In this document: positions 1 to 14,530 of the stretch, piece after piece
How the letters are laid out: every line of letters begins with the position of its first letter
Position numbering within the stretch: the stretch's first letter is position 1
NCBI GenBank assembly: GCA_964016885.1
Contig: OZ024740.1
Location: 3,121,336-3,185,335 of the forward strand
Origin: Eledone cirrhosa
Taxonomy: Eukaryota > Mollusca > Cephalopoda > Octopoda > Eledonidae
DNA length: 64,000 nucleotides
Reading direction: 5' to 3'
The notes under the pieces: model-generated
What the model was told of the DNA's origin: nothing
The model's database searches: none
Seen by the model: the letters and a program-made list of their open reading frames with translations, nothing else
Made by a program: the position numbers and the translations under genes

Positions 1-3000
1 ACAGAGATGCAAGTACAGAGACAAGTAGAAGCCATCATCACCTCCCAAACAGAGATACAAGTACAGAGACAAGTAGAAGCCATCATCCCCCACACACAGA
101 GATACAAGTACAGAGACAAGTAGAAGCCATCATACCCCCCACACAGAGATACAAGTACAGAGACAAGTAGAAGATATCATCACCCTCCACACAGAGATGC
201 AAGTACAGAGACGAGTAGAAGCCATCATCCCCCCCACACAGAGATACAAGTACAGAGACAAGTAGAAGATATCATCACCCCCACACAGAGATACAAGTAC
301 AGAGACAAGTAGAAGCCATCATCACCCCCCACACAGAGATACAAGTACAGAGACAAGTAGAAGCCATCATCACCCCCCACACAGAGATACAAGTACAGAG
401 ACAAGTAGAAGACATCATCACCCCCCACACAGAGATACAAGTACAGAGACAAATAGAAGACATCGTCAACCCACACAGAGATACAAGTACAGAGACAAGT
501 AGAAGATATCATCACCCCCCACACAGAGATACACGTACAGAGACAAGTAGAAGACATCATCATCCCCCAAACAGAGATACAAGTACAGAGACAAGTAGAA
601 GATATCATCACCCCCCACACAGAGATACAAGTACAGAGACAAGTAGAAGACATCATCACCCCCCACACAGAGAAACAAATACAGAGACAAGTAGAAGCCA
701 TCATCACCCCCACACAGAGATACAAGTACAGAGACAAGTAGAAGATATTATCACCCCCCACACAGAGATACAAGTACAGAGACAAGTAGAAGACATCATC
801 ACACCCCACACAGAGATACAAGTACAGAGACAAGTAGAAGACATCATCACCCCCCACACAGAGATACAAGTACAGAGACAAGTAGAAGGCATCATCACCC
901 CCCACACAGAGATACAAGTACAGAGACAAGTAGAAGACATCATCACCCCCCACACAGAGATACAAGTACAGAGACAAGTAGAAGATATCATCACCCCCCA
1001 CACAGAGATGCAAGTACAGAGACAAGTAGAAGCCATCATCCCCCCACACAGAGATACAAGTACAGAGACAAGTAGAAGATATCATCACCCCCACACAGAG
1101 ATGCAAGTACAGAGACAAGTAGAAGCCATCATCACCCCCACACAAAGATACAAGTAGAAGCCATCATCACCCCCCACACAGAGATGCAAGTACAGAGACA
1201 AGTAGAAGCCATCATCACCTCCCAAACAGAGATACAAGTACAGAGACATGTAGAAGCCATCATCCCCCACACACAGAGATACAAGTACAGAGACAAGTAG
1301 AAGCCATCATACCCCCCACACAGAGATACAAGTACAGAGACAAGTAGAAGATATCATCACCCTCCACACAGAGATGCAAGTACAGAGACGAGTAGAAGCC
1401 ATCATCCCCCCCACACAGAGATACAAGTACAGAGACAAGTAGAAGATATCATCACCCCCCACACAGAGATACAAGTACAGAGACAAGTAGAAGCCATCAT
1501 CACCCCCCCACACAGAGATACAAGTACAGAGACAAGTAGAAGCCATCATCACCCCCCACACAGAGATACAAGTACAGAGACAAGTAGAAGACATCATCAC
1601 CCCCCACACAGAGATACAAGTACAGAGACAAATAGAAGACATCGTCAACCCACACAGAGATACAATTACAGAGACAAGTAGAATCCATCATCCCCCCATC
1701 CCACACAGAGATACAAGTACAGAGACAAGTAGAAGCCATCGTCACCCCCCACACAGAGATACAAGTACAGAGACAAGTAGAAGCCATCATCACCCCCCCA
1801 CAGAGAGATACAAGTACAGAGACAAGTAGAAGCCATCACACCCCCCCCCCACACAGAGATACAAGTACAGAGACAAGTAAAAGACATCATCACCCCCCAC
1901 ACAGAGATGCAAGTAGAGAGACAAGTAGAAGACATCATCACCCCCACACAGAGATACAAGTACAGAGACAAGTAGAAGACATCATCACCCCCCACACAGA
2001 GATACAAGTACAGAGACAAGTAGAAGACATCACCACCCCCACACAGAGATACAAGTACAGAGACAAGTAGAAGATATCATCACCCCCCACACAGAGATAC
2101 ACGTACAGAGACAAGTAGAAGACATCATCATCCCCCACACAGAGATACAAGTACAGAGACAAGTAGAAGATATCATCAACCCCCACACAGAGAAACAAAT
2201 ACAGAGACAAGTAGAAGCCATCATCACCCCCACACAGAGATACAATTACAGAGACAAGTAGAAGCCATCATCACCCCCCACACAGAGATACAAGTACAGA
2301 GACAAGTAGAAGACATCATCACACCCCACACAGAGATACAAGTACAGAGACAAGTAGAAGACATCATCACCCCCCACACAGAGATACAAGTACAGAGACA
2401 AGTAGAAGACATCATCACCCCCCACACAGAGATACAAGTACAGAGACAAGTAGAAGACATCATCACCCCCCACACAGAGATACAAGTACAGAGACAAGTA
2501 GAAGATATCATCACCCCCCACACAGAGATGCAAGTACAGAGACAAGTAGAAGCCATCATCCCCCCACACAGAGATACAAGTACAGAGACAAGTAGAAGAT
2601 ATCATCACCCCCACACAGAGATGCAAGTACAGAGACAAGTAGAAGCCATCATCACCCCCACACAGAGATACAAGTAGAAGCCATCATCACCCCCCACACA
2701 GAGATGCAAGTACAGAGACAAGTAGAAGCCATCATCCCCCACACACAGAGATACGAGTACAGAGACAAGTAGAAGCCATCATCCCCCCCACACAGAGATA
2801 CAAGTACAGAGACAAGTAGAAGATATCATCACCCTCCACACAGAGATGCAAGTACAGAGACGAGTAGAAGCCATCATCCCCCCCACACAGAGATACAAGT
2901 ACAGAGACAAGTAGAAGATATCATCACCCCCCACACAGAGATACAAGTACAGAGACAAGTAGAAGCCATCATCACCCCCCACACAGAGATACAAGTACAG

Positions 3001-3110
3001 AGACAAGTAGAAGCCATCATCACCCCCCACACAGAGATACAAGTACAGAGACAAGTAGAAGACATCATCACCCCCCACACAGAGATACAAGTACAGAGAC
3101 AAATAGAAGA
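1..3110. repeat. Higher-order duplication, offset about 1177-1179 bp, at the start of the array
   Basis: The start of the window, with the rare ACCTCCCAAACAG variant at about 46, reappears at 1178 with the same variant at about 1223. The diagnostic string CATCGTCAAC lies at 461 and again at 1640, then at 3111. Order and identity of unit variants are kept between the first two blocks, so whole blocks of about 25 units were duplicated. The boundary of the third, diverged copy is approximate. Confidence 0.7.
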
Positions 3111-6100
3111 CATCGTCAACCCACACAGAGATACAAGTACAGAGACAAGTAGAAGCCATCATCCCACCCACACAGAGATACAAGTACAGAGACAAGTAGA
3201 AGCCATCGTCACCCCCCACACAGAGATACAAGTACAGAGACAAGTAGAAGCCATCATCACCCCCCACACAGAGATACAAGTACAGAGACAAGTAGAAGCC
3301 ATCACACCCCCCACACAGAGATACAAGTACAGAGACAAGTAAAAGACATCATCACCCCCCACACAGAGATGCAAGTAGAGAGACAAGTAGAAGACATCAT
3401 CACCCCCACACAGAGATACAAGTACAGAGACAAGTAGAAGACATCATCACCCCCACACAGAGATACAAGTACAGAGACAAGTAGAAGATATCATCACCCC
3501 CCACATAGAGATACAAGTACAGAGACAAATAGAAGATATCATCACCCCCCACATAGACATACAAGTACAGAGACAAGTAGAAGATATCATCACCCCCCAC
3601 ACAGAGATACAAGTACAGAGACAAGTAGAAGATATCAACACCCCCCACACAGAGATACAAGTACAGAGACAAGTAGAAGACATCATCACCCCCACACAGA
3701 GATACAAGTACAGAGACAAGTAGAAGATATCAACACCCCCCACACAGAGATACAAGTACAGAGACAAGTAGAAGCCATCATCACCCCCACACAGAGATAC
3801 AAGTACAGAGACAAGTAGAAGATATCATCACCCCCCACACAGAGATACAAGTACACAGACAAGTAGAATATAGCATCACACCCCACACAGAGATACACGT
3901 ACAGAGACAAGTAGAAGCCATCATCACCCCCCACACAGAGATACAAGTACAGAGACAAGTAGAAGCCATCATCACCCCCCACACAGAGATACACGTACAG
4001 AGACAAGTAGAAGCCATCATCACCCCCCACACAGAGATACAAGTACAGAGACAGGTAGAAGATATCATCACCCCCCCACACAGAGCTACAAGTACAGAGA
4101 CAAGTAGAAGCCATCATCACCCCCCACACAGAGATACAAGTACAGAGACAAGTAGAAGCCATCATCACACCCACACAGAGATACAAGTACAGAGACAAGT
4201 AGAAGCCATCACACCCCCACACAGAGATACAAGTACAGAGTCAAGTAAAAGACCTCATCGCCCCCGACACAGAGATGCAAGTAGAGAGACAAGTAGAAGA
4301 CATCATCACCCCCACACAGAGATACAAGTACAGAGACAAGTAGAAGACATCATCACCCCCACACAGAGATACAAGTACAGAGACAAGTAGAAGATATCAT
4401 CACCCCCCACACAGAGATACAAGTACAGAGACAAGTAGAAGATATCATCACCCCCCACACAGAGATGCAAGTACAGAGACGAGTAGAAGCCATCATCACC
4501 CCCACACAGAGATACAAGTACAGAGACAAGTAGAAGATATCATCACCCCCCACACAGAGATACAAGTAGAGAGACAAGTAGAAGCCATCATCACCCCCCA
4601 CACAGAGATACAAGTACAGAGACAAGTAGAAGCCATCATCACCCCCCACACAGAGATACAAGTACAGAGACAAATAGAAGACATCGTCAACCCACACAGA
4701 GATACAAGTACAGAGACAAGTAGAAGCCATCATCCCCCCCACACAGAGATACAAGTACAGAGACAAGTAGAAGCCATCGTCACCCCCCACACTGAGATAC
4801 AAGTACAGAGACAAGTAGAAGGTATCATCACCGTCCACACAGAGATGCAAGTACAGAGACAAGTAGAAGCCATCATCCCCCCACACAGAGATACAAGTAC
4901 AGAGACAAGTAGAAGATATCATCACCCCCACCCACACAGAGATACACGTACAGAGACAAGTAGAAGACATCATCACCCCCACACAGAGATACAAGTACAG
5001 AGACAAGTAGAAGCCATCATCACCCCCCACACAGAGATACAAGTACAGAGACAAATAGAAGACATCGTCAACCCACACAGAGATACAAGTACAGAGACAA
5101 GTAGAAGCCATCATCCCCCCCCACACAGAGATACAAGTACAGAGACAAGTAGAAGCCATCGTCACCCCCCACACTGAGATACAAGTACAGAGACAAGTAG
5201 AAGGTATCATCACCGTCCACACAGAGATGCAAGTACAGAGACAAGTAGAAGCCATCATCCCCCCACACAGAGATACAAGTACAGAGACAAGTAGAAGATA
5301 TCATCACCCCCATCCACACAGAGATACACGTACAGAGACAAGTAGAAAACATCATCACACCCACACAGAGATACAAGTACAGAGACAAGTAGAAGATATC
5401 AACACCCCCCACACAGAGATACAAGTACAGAGACAAGTAGAAGCCATCATCCCCCCACACAGAGATACAAGTACAGAGACAAGTAGAAGATATCAACACC
5501 CCCCACACAGAGATACAAGTACAGATACAAGTAGAAGATATCATCACCCCCCACACAGAGATACAAGTACAGAGACAAGTAGAAGATATCATCACCCCCC
5601 ACACAGAGATACAAGTACAGAGACAAGTAGAAGACATCATCACCCCCACACAGAGAAACAAATACAGAGACAAGTTGAAGCCATCATCACCCCCACACAG
5701 AGATACAAGTACAGAGACAAGTAGAAGATATCATCACCCCCCCACACAGAGATACAAGTACAGAGACAAGTAGAAGACATCATCACCCCCCACACAGAGA
5801 TACAAGTACAGAGACAAGTAGAAGACATCATCACCCCCCATACAGAGATACAAGTACAGAGACAAGTAGAAGATATCATCACCCCCCACACAGAGATGCA
5901 AGTACAGAGACAAGTAGAAGCCATCATCCCCCCCACACAGAGATACAAGTACAGAGACAAATAAAAGACCTCATCGCCCCCACACAGAGATACAAGTACA
6001 GAGACAAGTAGAAGATATCATCACCCCCCACACAGAGATACAAGTACAGAGACAAGTAGAAGACATCATCACCCCCCACACAGAGATACAAGTACAGAGA

Positions 6101-7179
6101 CAAGTAGAAGATATCATCACCCCCAACACAGAGATGCAAGTACAGAGACAAGTAGAAGCCATCATCCCCCCCACACAGAGATACAAGTACAGAGACAAGT
6201 AGAAGATATCATCACCCCCACACAGAGATGCAAGTACAGAGACAAGTAGAAGCCATCATCACCCCCACACAGAGATACAAGTAGAAGCCATCATCACCCC
6301 CCACACAGAGATGCAAGTACAGAGACAAGTAGAAGCCATCATCACCCGCCACACAGAGATACAAGTACAGAGACAAGTAGAAGCCATCATCCCCCACACA
6401 CAGAGATACAAGTACAGAGACAAGTAGAAGATATCATCACCCTCCACACAGAGATGCAAGTACAGAGACGAGTAGAAGCCATCATCCCCCCCCCACACAG
6501 AGATACAAGTACAGAGACAAGTAGAAGATATCATCACCCCCCACACAGAGATACAAGTACAGAGACAAGTAGAAGCCATCATCACCCCCCCACACAGAGA
6601 TACAAGTACAGAGACAAGTAGAAGACATCATCACCCCCACACAGAGATACAAGTAGAAGCCATCATCACCCCCCACACAGAGATACAAGTACAGAGACAA
6701 GTAGAAGCCATCATCACCCCCACACAGAGATACAAGTAGAAGCCATCATCACCCCCCACACAGAGATACAAGTACAGAGACAAGTAGAAGCCATCATCCC
6801 CCCACACAGAGATACAAGTACAGAGACAAGTACAAGATAGCATCACCCCCCACACAGAGATGCAAGTACAGAGACAAGTAGAAGCCATCATCACCCCCCA
6901 CACAGAGATGCAAGTACAGAGACAAGTAGAAGCCATCATCACCCCCCACACAGAGATACAAGTACAGAGACAAGTAGAAGCCATCATCCCCCCCACACAG
7001 AGATACAAGTACAGAGACAAGTAGAAGGTATCATCACCCCCACCCACACAGAGATACAAGTACAGAGACAAGTAGAAGACATCATCACCCCCACACAGAG
7101 ATACAAGTACAGAGACATGTAGAAGATATCATCACCCCCACCCACACAGAGATACACGTACAGAGACAAGTAGAAGACA

Positions 7180-10100
7180 TCATCACCCCCACACAGAGAT
7201 ACAAGTACAGAGACAAGTAGAAGCCATCATCACCCCTACACAGAGATACAAGTACAGAGACAAGTAGAAGATATCATCACCCCCCACACAGAGATACAAG
7301 TACAGAGACAAGTAGAAGATATCATAACCCCCCCCACACACACACAGAGATACACGTACAGAGACAAGTAGAAGACATCATCACCCCCACATAGAGATAC
7401 AAGTACAGAGACAAGTAGAAGCCATCATCACCCCCCACACAGAGATACAAGTACAGAGACAAGTAGAAGCCATCATCACCCCCACACAGAGATACAAGTA
7501 CAGAGACAAGTAGAAGATATCAACACCCCCCAGACAGAGATACAAGTACAGATACAAGTAGAAGATATCATCACCCCCCACACAGAGATAAAAGTACAGA
7601 GACAAGTAGAAGATATCATCACCCCCCACACAGAGATACACGTACAGAGACAAGTAGAAGACATCATCCCCCCACACAGAGATACAAGTACAGAGACAAG
7701 TAGAAGATATCATCACCCTCCACACAGAGATGCAAGTACAGAGACGAGTAGAAGCCATCATACCCCCCACACAGAGATACAAGTACAGAGACAAGTAGAA
7801 GATATCATCACCCCCCACACAGAGATACAAGTACAGAGACAAGTAGAAGCCATCATCACCCCCCACACAGAGATACAAGTACAGAGACAAGTAGAAGCCA
7901 TCATCACCCCCCACACAGAGATACAAGCACAGAGACAAATAGAAGACATCGTCAACCCACACAGAGATACAAGTACAGAGACAAGTAGAAGCCATCATCC
8001 CGCCCCACACAGAGATACAAGTACAGAGACAAGTAGAAGCCATCGTCACCCCCCACACTGAGATACAAGTAGAGAGACAAGTAGAAGGTATCATCACCGT
8101 CCACACAGAGATGCAAGTACAGAGACAAGTAGAAGCCATCATCCCCCCACACAGAGATACAAGTACAGAGACAAGTAGAAGATATCATCACCCCCACCCA
8201 CACAGAGATACACGTACAGAGACAAGTAGAAGACATCATCACCCCCACACAGAGATACAAGTACAGAGACAAGTAGAAGCCATCATCACCCCCACACAGA
8301 GATACAAGTACAGAGACAAGTAGAAGATATCAACACCCCCCACACAGAGATACAAGTACAGAGACAAGTAGAAGCCATCATCCCCCCACACAGAGATACA
8401 AGTACAGAGACAAGTAGAAGATATCAACACCCCCCACACAGAGATACAAGTACAGATACAAGTAGAAGATATCATCACCCCCCACACAGAGATACAAGTA
8501 CAGAGACAAGTAGAAGATATCATCACCCCCCACACAGACATACAAGTACAGAGACAAGTAGAAGACATCATCACCCCCACACAGAGAAACAAATACAGAG
8601 ACAAGTTGAAGCCATCATCACCCCCACACAGAGATACAAGTACAGAGACAAGTAGAAGATATCATCACCCCCCACACAGAGATACAAGTACAGAGACAAG
8701 TAGAAGACATCATCACCCCCCACACAGAGATACAAGTACAGAGACAAGTAGAAGATATCATCACCCCCCACACAGAGATACAAGTACAGAGACAAGTAGA
8801 AGACATCATCACCCCCCACACAGAGATACAAGTACAGAGACAAGTAGAAGATATCATCACCCCCCACACAGAGATGCAAGTACAGAGACAAGTAGAAGCC
8901 ATCATCCCCCCCACACAGAGATACAAGTACAGAGACAAGTAGAAGATATCATCACCCCCCACACAGAGATACAAGTGCAGAGACAAGTAGAAGCCATCAT
9001 CACCCCCCACACAGAGATACAAGTACAGAGACAAGTAGAAGCCATCATCACCCCCCACACAGAGATACAAGTACAGAGACAAATAGAAGACATCGTCAAC
9101 CCACACAGAGATACAAGTACAGAGACAAGTAGAAGCCATCATCCCCCCCACACACAGAGATACAAGTACAGAGACAAGTAGAAGCCATCGTCACCCCCCA
9201 CACAGAGATACAAGTACAGAGACAAGTAGAAGCCATCACACCCCCCACACAGAGATACAAGTACAGAGACAAGTAAAAGACATCATCACCCCCCACACAG
9301 AGATGCAAGTAGAGAGACAAGTAGAAGACATCATCACCCCCACACAGAGATACAAGTACAGAGACAAGTAGAAGCCATCATCACCCCTACACAGAGATAC
9401 AAGTACAGAGACAAGTAGAAGATATCATCACCCCCCACACAGAGATACAAGTACAGAGACAAGTAGAAGATATCATAACCCCCCCCCACACACACACACA
9501 GAGATACACGTACAGAGACAAGTAGAAGACATCATCACCCCCACATAGAGATACAAGTACAGAGACAAGTAGAAGCCATCATCACCCCCCACACAGAGAT
9601 ACAAGTACAGAGACAAGTAGAAGCCATCATCACCCCCACACAGAGATACAAGTACAGAGACAAGTAGAAGATATCAACACCCCCCAGACAGAGATACAAG
9701 TACAGATACAAGTAGAAGATATCATCACCCCCCACACAGAGATAAAAGTACAGAGACAAGTAGAAGATATCATCACCCCCCACACAGAGATACACGTACA
9801 GAGACAAGTAGAAGACATCATCCCCCCCACACAGAGATACAAGTACAGAGACAAGTAGAAGATATCATCACCCTCCACACAGAGATGCAAGTACAGAGAC
9901 GAGTAGAAGCCATCATCCCCCCCACACAGAGATACAAGTACAGAGACAAGTAGAAGATATCATCACCCCCCACACAGAGATACAAGTACAGAGACAAGTA
10001 GAAGCCATCATCACCCCCCACACAGAGATACAAGTACAGAGACAAGTAGAAGCCATCATCACCCCCCACACAGAGATACAAGTACAGAGACAAATAGAAG

Positions 10101-13100
10101 ACATCGTCAACCCACACAGAGATACAAGTAGAGAGACAAGTAGAAGGTATCATCACCGTCCACACAGAGATGCAAGTACAGAGACAAGTAGAAGCCATCA
10201 TCCCCCCACACAGAGATACAAGTACAGAGACAAGTAGAAGATATCATCACCCCCACCCACACAGAGATACACGTACAGAGACAAGTAGAAGACATCATCA
10301 CCCCCACACAGAGATACAAGTACAGAGACAAGTAGAAGCCATCATCACCCCCACACAGAGATACAAGTACAGAGACAAGTAGAAGATATCAACACCCCCC
10401 ACACAGAGATACAAGTACAGAGACAAGTAGAAGCCATCATCCCCCCACACAGAGATACAAGTACAGAGACAAGTAGAAGATATCAACACCCCCCACACAG
10501 AGATACAAGTACAGATACAAGTAGAAGATATCATCACCCCCCACACAGAGATACAAGTACAGAGACAAGTAGAAGATATCATCACCCTCCACACAGACAT
10601 ACAAGTACAGAGACAAGTAGAAGACACCATCACCCCCACACAGAGAAACAAATACAGAGACAAGTTGAAGCCATCATCACCCCCACACAGAGATACAAGT
10701 ACAGAGACAAGTAGAAGATATCATCACCCCCCACACAGAGATACAAGTACAGAGACAAGTAGAAGACATCATCACCCCCCACACAGAGATACAAGTACAG
10801 AGACAAGTAGAAGATATCATCACCCCCCACACAGAGATACAAGTACAGAGACAAGTAGAAGACATCATCACCCCCCACACAGAGATACAAGTACAGAGAC
10901 AAGTAGAAGATATCATCACCCCCCACACAGAGATGCAAGTACAGAGACAAGTAGAAGCCATCATCCCCCCCACACAGAGATACAAGTACAGAGACAAGTA
11001 GAAGATATCATCACCCCCCACACAGAGATACAAGTGCAGAGACAAGTAGAAGCCATCATCACCCCCCACACAGAGATACAAGTACAGAGACAAGTAGAAG
11101 CCATCATCACCCCCCACACAGAGATACATGTACAGAGACAAATAGAAGACATCGTCAACCCACACAGAGATACAAGTACAGAGACAAGTAGAAGCCATCA
11201 TCCCCCCCACACACAGAGATACAAGTACAGAGACAAGTAGAAGCCATCGTCACCCCCCACACAGAGATACAAGTACAGAGACAAGTAGAAGCCATCATCA
11301 CCCCCCACACAGAGATACAAGTACAGAGACAAGTAGAAGCCATCACACCCCCCACACAGAGATACAAGTACAGAGACAAGTAAAAGACATCATCACCCCC
11401 CACACAGAGATGCAAGTAGAGAGACAAGTAGAAGACATCATCACCCCCACACAGAGATACAAGTACAGAGACAAGTAGAAGATATCATCACCCCCCACAC
11501 AGAGATACAAGTACAGAGACAAGTAGAAGATATCATCACCCTCCACACAGAGATGCAAGTACAGAGACGAGTAGAAGCCATCATCCCCCCCACACAGAGA
11601 TACAAGTACAGGGACAAGTAGAAGATATCATCACCCCCCACACAGAGATACAAGTACAGAGACAAGTAGAAGCCATCATCACCCCCCACACAGAGATACA
11701 AGTACAGAGACAAGTAGAAGCCATCATCACCCCCCACACAGAGATACAAGTACAGAGACAAATAGAAGACATCGTCAACCCACACAGAGATACAAGTACA
11801 GAGACAATTAGAAGCCATCATCCCCCCCCCCACACAGAGATACAAGTACAGAGACAAGTAGAAGCCATCGTCACCCCCCACACTGAGATACAAGTAGAGA
11901 GACAAGTAGAAGGTATCATCACCGTCCACACAGAGATGCAAGTACAGAGACAAGTAGAAGCCATCATCCCCCACACAGAGATACAAGTACAGAGACAAGT
12001 AGAAGATATCATCACCCCCACCCACACAGAGATACACGTACAGAGACAAGTAGAAGACATCATCACCCCCACACAGAGATACAAGTACAGAGACAAGTAG
12101 AAGCCATCATCACCCCCACACAGAGATACAAGTACAGAGACAAGTAGAAGATATCAACACCCCCCACACAGAGATACAAGTACAGAGACAAGTAGAAGCC
12201 ATCATCCCCCCACACAGAGATACAAGTACAGAGACAAGTAGAAGATATCAACACCCCCCACACAGAGATACAAGTACAGATACAAGTAGAAGATATCATC
12301 ACCCCCCACACAGAGATACAAGTACAGAGACAAGTAGAAGATATCATCACCCCCCACACAGAGATACAAGTACAGAGACAAGTAGAAGACATCATCACCC
12401 CCACACAGAGAAACAAATACAGAGACAAGTTGAAGCCATCATCACCCCCACACAGAGATACAAGTACAGAGACAAGTAGAAGATATCATCACCCCCCCAC
12501 ACAGAGATACAAGTACAGAGACAAGTAGAAGACATCATCACCCCCCACACAGAGATACAAGTACAGAGACAAGTAGAAGACATCATCACCCCCCACACAG
12601 AGATACAAGTACAGAGACAAGTAGAAGACATCATCACCCCCCACACAGAGATACAAGTACAGAGACAAGTAGAAGATATCATCACCCCCCACACAGAGAT
12701 GCAAGTACAGAGACAAGTAGAAGCCATCATCCCCCCCACACAGAGATACAAGTACAGAGACAAGTAGAAGATATCATCACCCCCCACACAGAGATACAAG
12801 TGCAGAGACAAGTAGAAGCCATCATCACCCCCCACACAGAGATACAAGTACAGAGACAAGTAGAAGCCATCATCACCCCCCACACAGAGATACACGTACA
12901 GAGACAAATAGAAGACATCGTCAACCCACACAGAGATACAAGTACAGAGACAAGTAGAAGGCATCATCCCCCCCCACACACACACACAGAGATACAAGTA
13001 CAGAGACAAGTAGAAGCCATCGTCACCCCCCACACAGAGATACAAGTACAGAGACAAGTTGAAGCCATCATCACCCCCCACACAGAGATATAAGTACAGA

Positions 13101-13220
13101 GACAAGTAGAAGCCATCACACCCCCCACACAGAGATACAAGTACAGAGACAAGTAAAAGACATCATCACCCCCCACACAGAGATGCAAGTAGAGAGACAA
13201 GTAGAAGACATCATCACCCC
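7180..13220. repeat. Tandem higher-order repeat, about 2.06-2.15 kb, three copies (the last shortened)
   Basis: Unit-variant order repeats with an offset of 2059 bp: 8111 matches 10170, 8606 matches 10665, and 8902 matches 10961. In the left part the offset is about 2151-2154 (7381 matches 9535), so the second copy lost about two units near 10.1 kb. A third copy is offset by about 1765 (10298 matches 12063, 10630 matches 12395). The marker AAATACAGAGACAAGTTGAAG-type variant (G to T in CAAGTA) occurs near 5671, 8604, 10663 and 12428. Edges are estimated by eye. This is recent segmental amplification inside the minisatellite. Confidence 0.75.
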
Positions 13221-14530
13221 CACACAGAGATACAAGTACAGAGACAAGTAGAAGATATCATCACCCCCCACACAGAGATACAAGTACAGAGACAAGTAGA
13301 AGACATCATCACCCCCACACAGAGATACAAGTACAGAGACAAGTAGAAGATATCATCACCCCCCACATAGAGATACAAGTACAGAGACAAGTAGAAGATA
13401 TCATCACCCCCACACAGAGATACTAGTACAGAGACAAGTAGAAGCCATCATCACCCCCACACAGAGATACAAGTACAGAGACAAGTAGAAGATATCATCA
13501 CCCCCCACACAGAGATACACGTACAGAGACAAGTAGAAGCCATCATCACCCTCCACACAGAGATACAAGTACAGAGACAAGTAGAAGCCATCATCACCCC
13601 CCACACAGAGATACACGTACAGAGACAAGTAGAAGCCATCATCACCCCACACACAGAGATACAAGTACAGAGACAAGTAGAAGAAATCATCGCACCCCAC
13701 ACAGAGACACAAGTACAGAGACAAGTAGAAGCCATCATCACCCCCCACACAGAGATACAAGTACAGAGACAAGTAGAAGATATCATCACCCCCCACACAG
13801 AGATACAAGTACAGAGGCAAGTAGAAGCCATCATCACCCCCCACACAGAGATACAAGTACAGAGACAAGTAGAAGCCATCATCACCCCCCACACAGAGAT
13901 ACAAGTACAGAGACAAGTAGAAGCCATCACACCCCCACACAGAGATACAAGTACAGAGACAAGTAAAAGACCTCATCGCCCCCGACACAGAGATGCAAGT
14001 AGAGAGACAAGTAGAAGCCATCATCACCCCCACACAGAGATACAAGTACAGAGACAAGTAGAAGACATCATCACCCCCCACACAGAGATACAAGTACAGA
14101 GACAAGTAGAAGATATCATCACCCCCACACAGAGATACAAGTACAGAGACAAGTAGAAGATATCATCACCCCCCACACAGAGATACAAGTACAGAGACAA
14201 GTAGAAGATATCATCACCCCCCCACATAGAGATACAAGTACAGAGACAAGTAGAAGATATCATCACCCCCCACACAGAGATACACGTACAGAGACAAGTA
14301 GAAGCCATCATCACCCCCCACACAGAGATACAAGTACAGAGACAAGTAGAAGATATCATCACACCCCACACAGAGTTGCAAGTACACAGACAAGTAGAAG
14401 CCATCATCACCCCCACACAGAGATACAAGTAGAAGCCATCATCACCCCCCACACAGAGATGCAAGTACAGAGACAAGTAGAAGCCATCATCACCCCCCAC
14501 ACAGAGATACAAGTACAGAGACAAGTAGAA

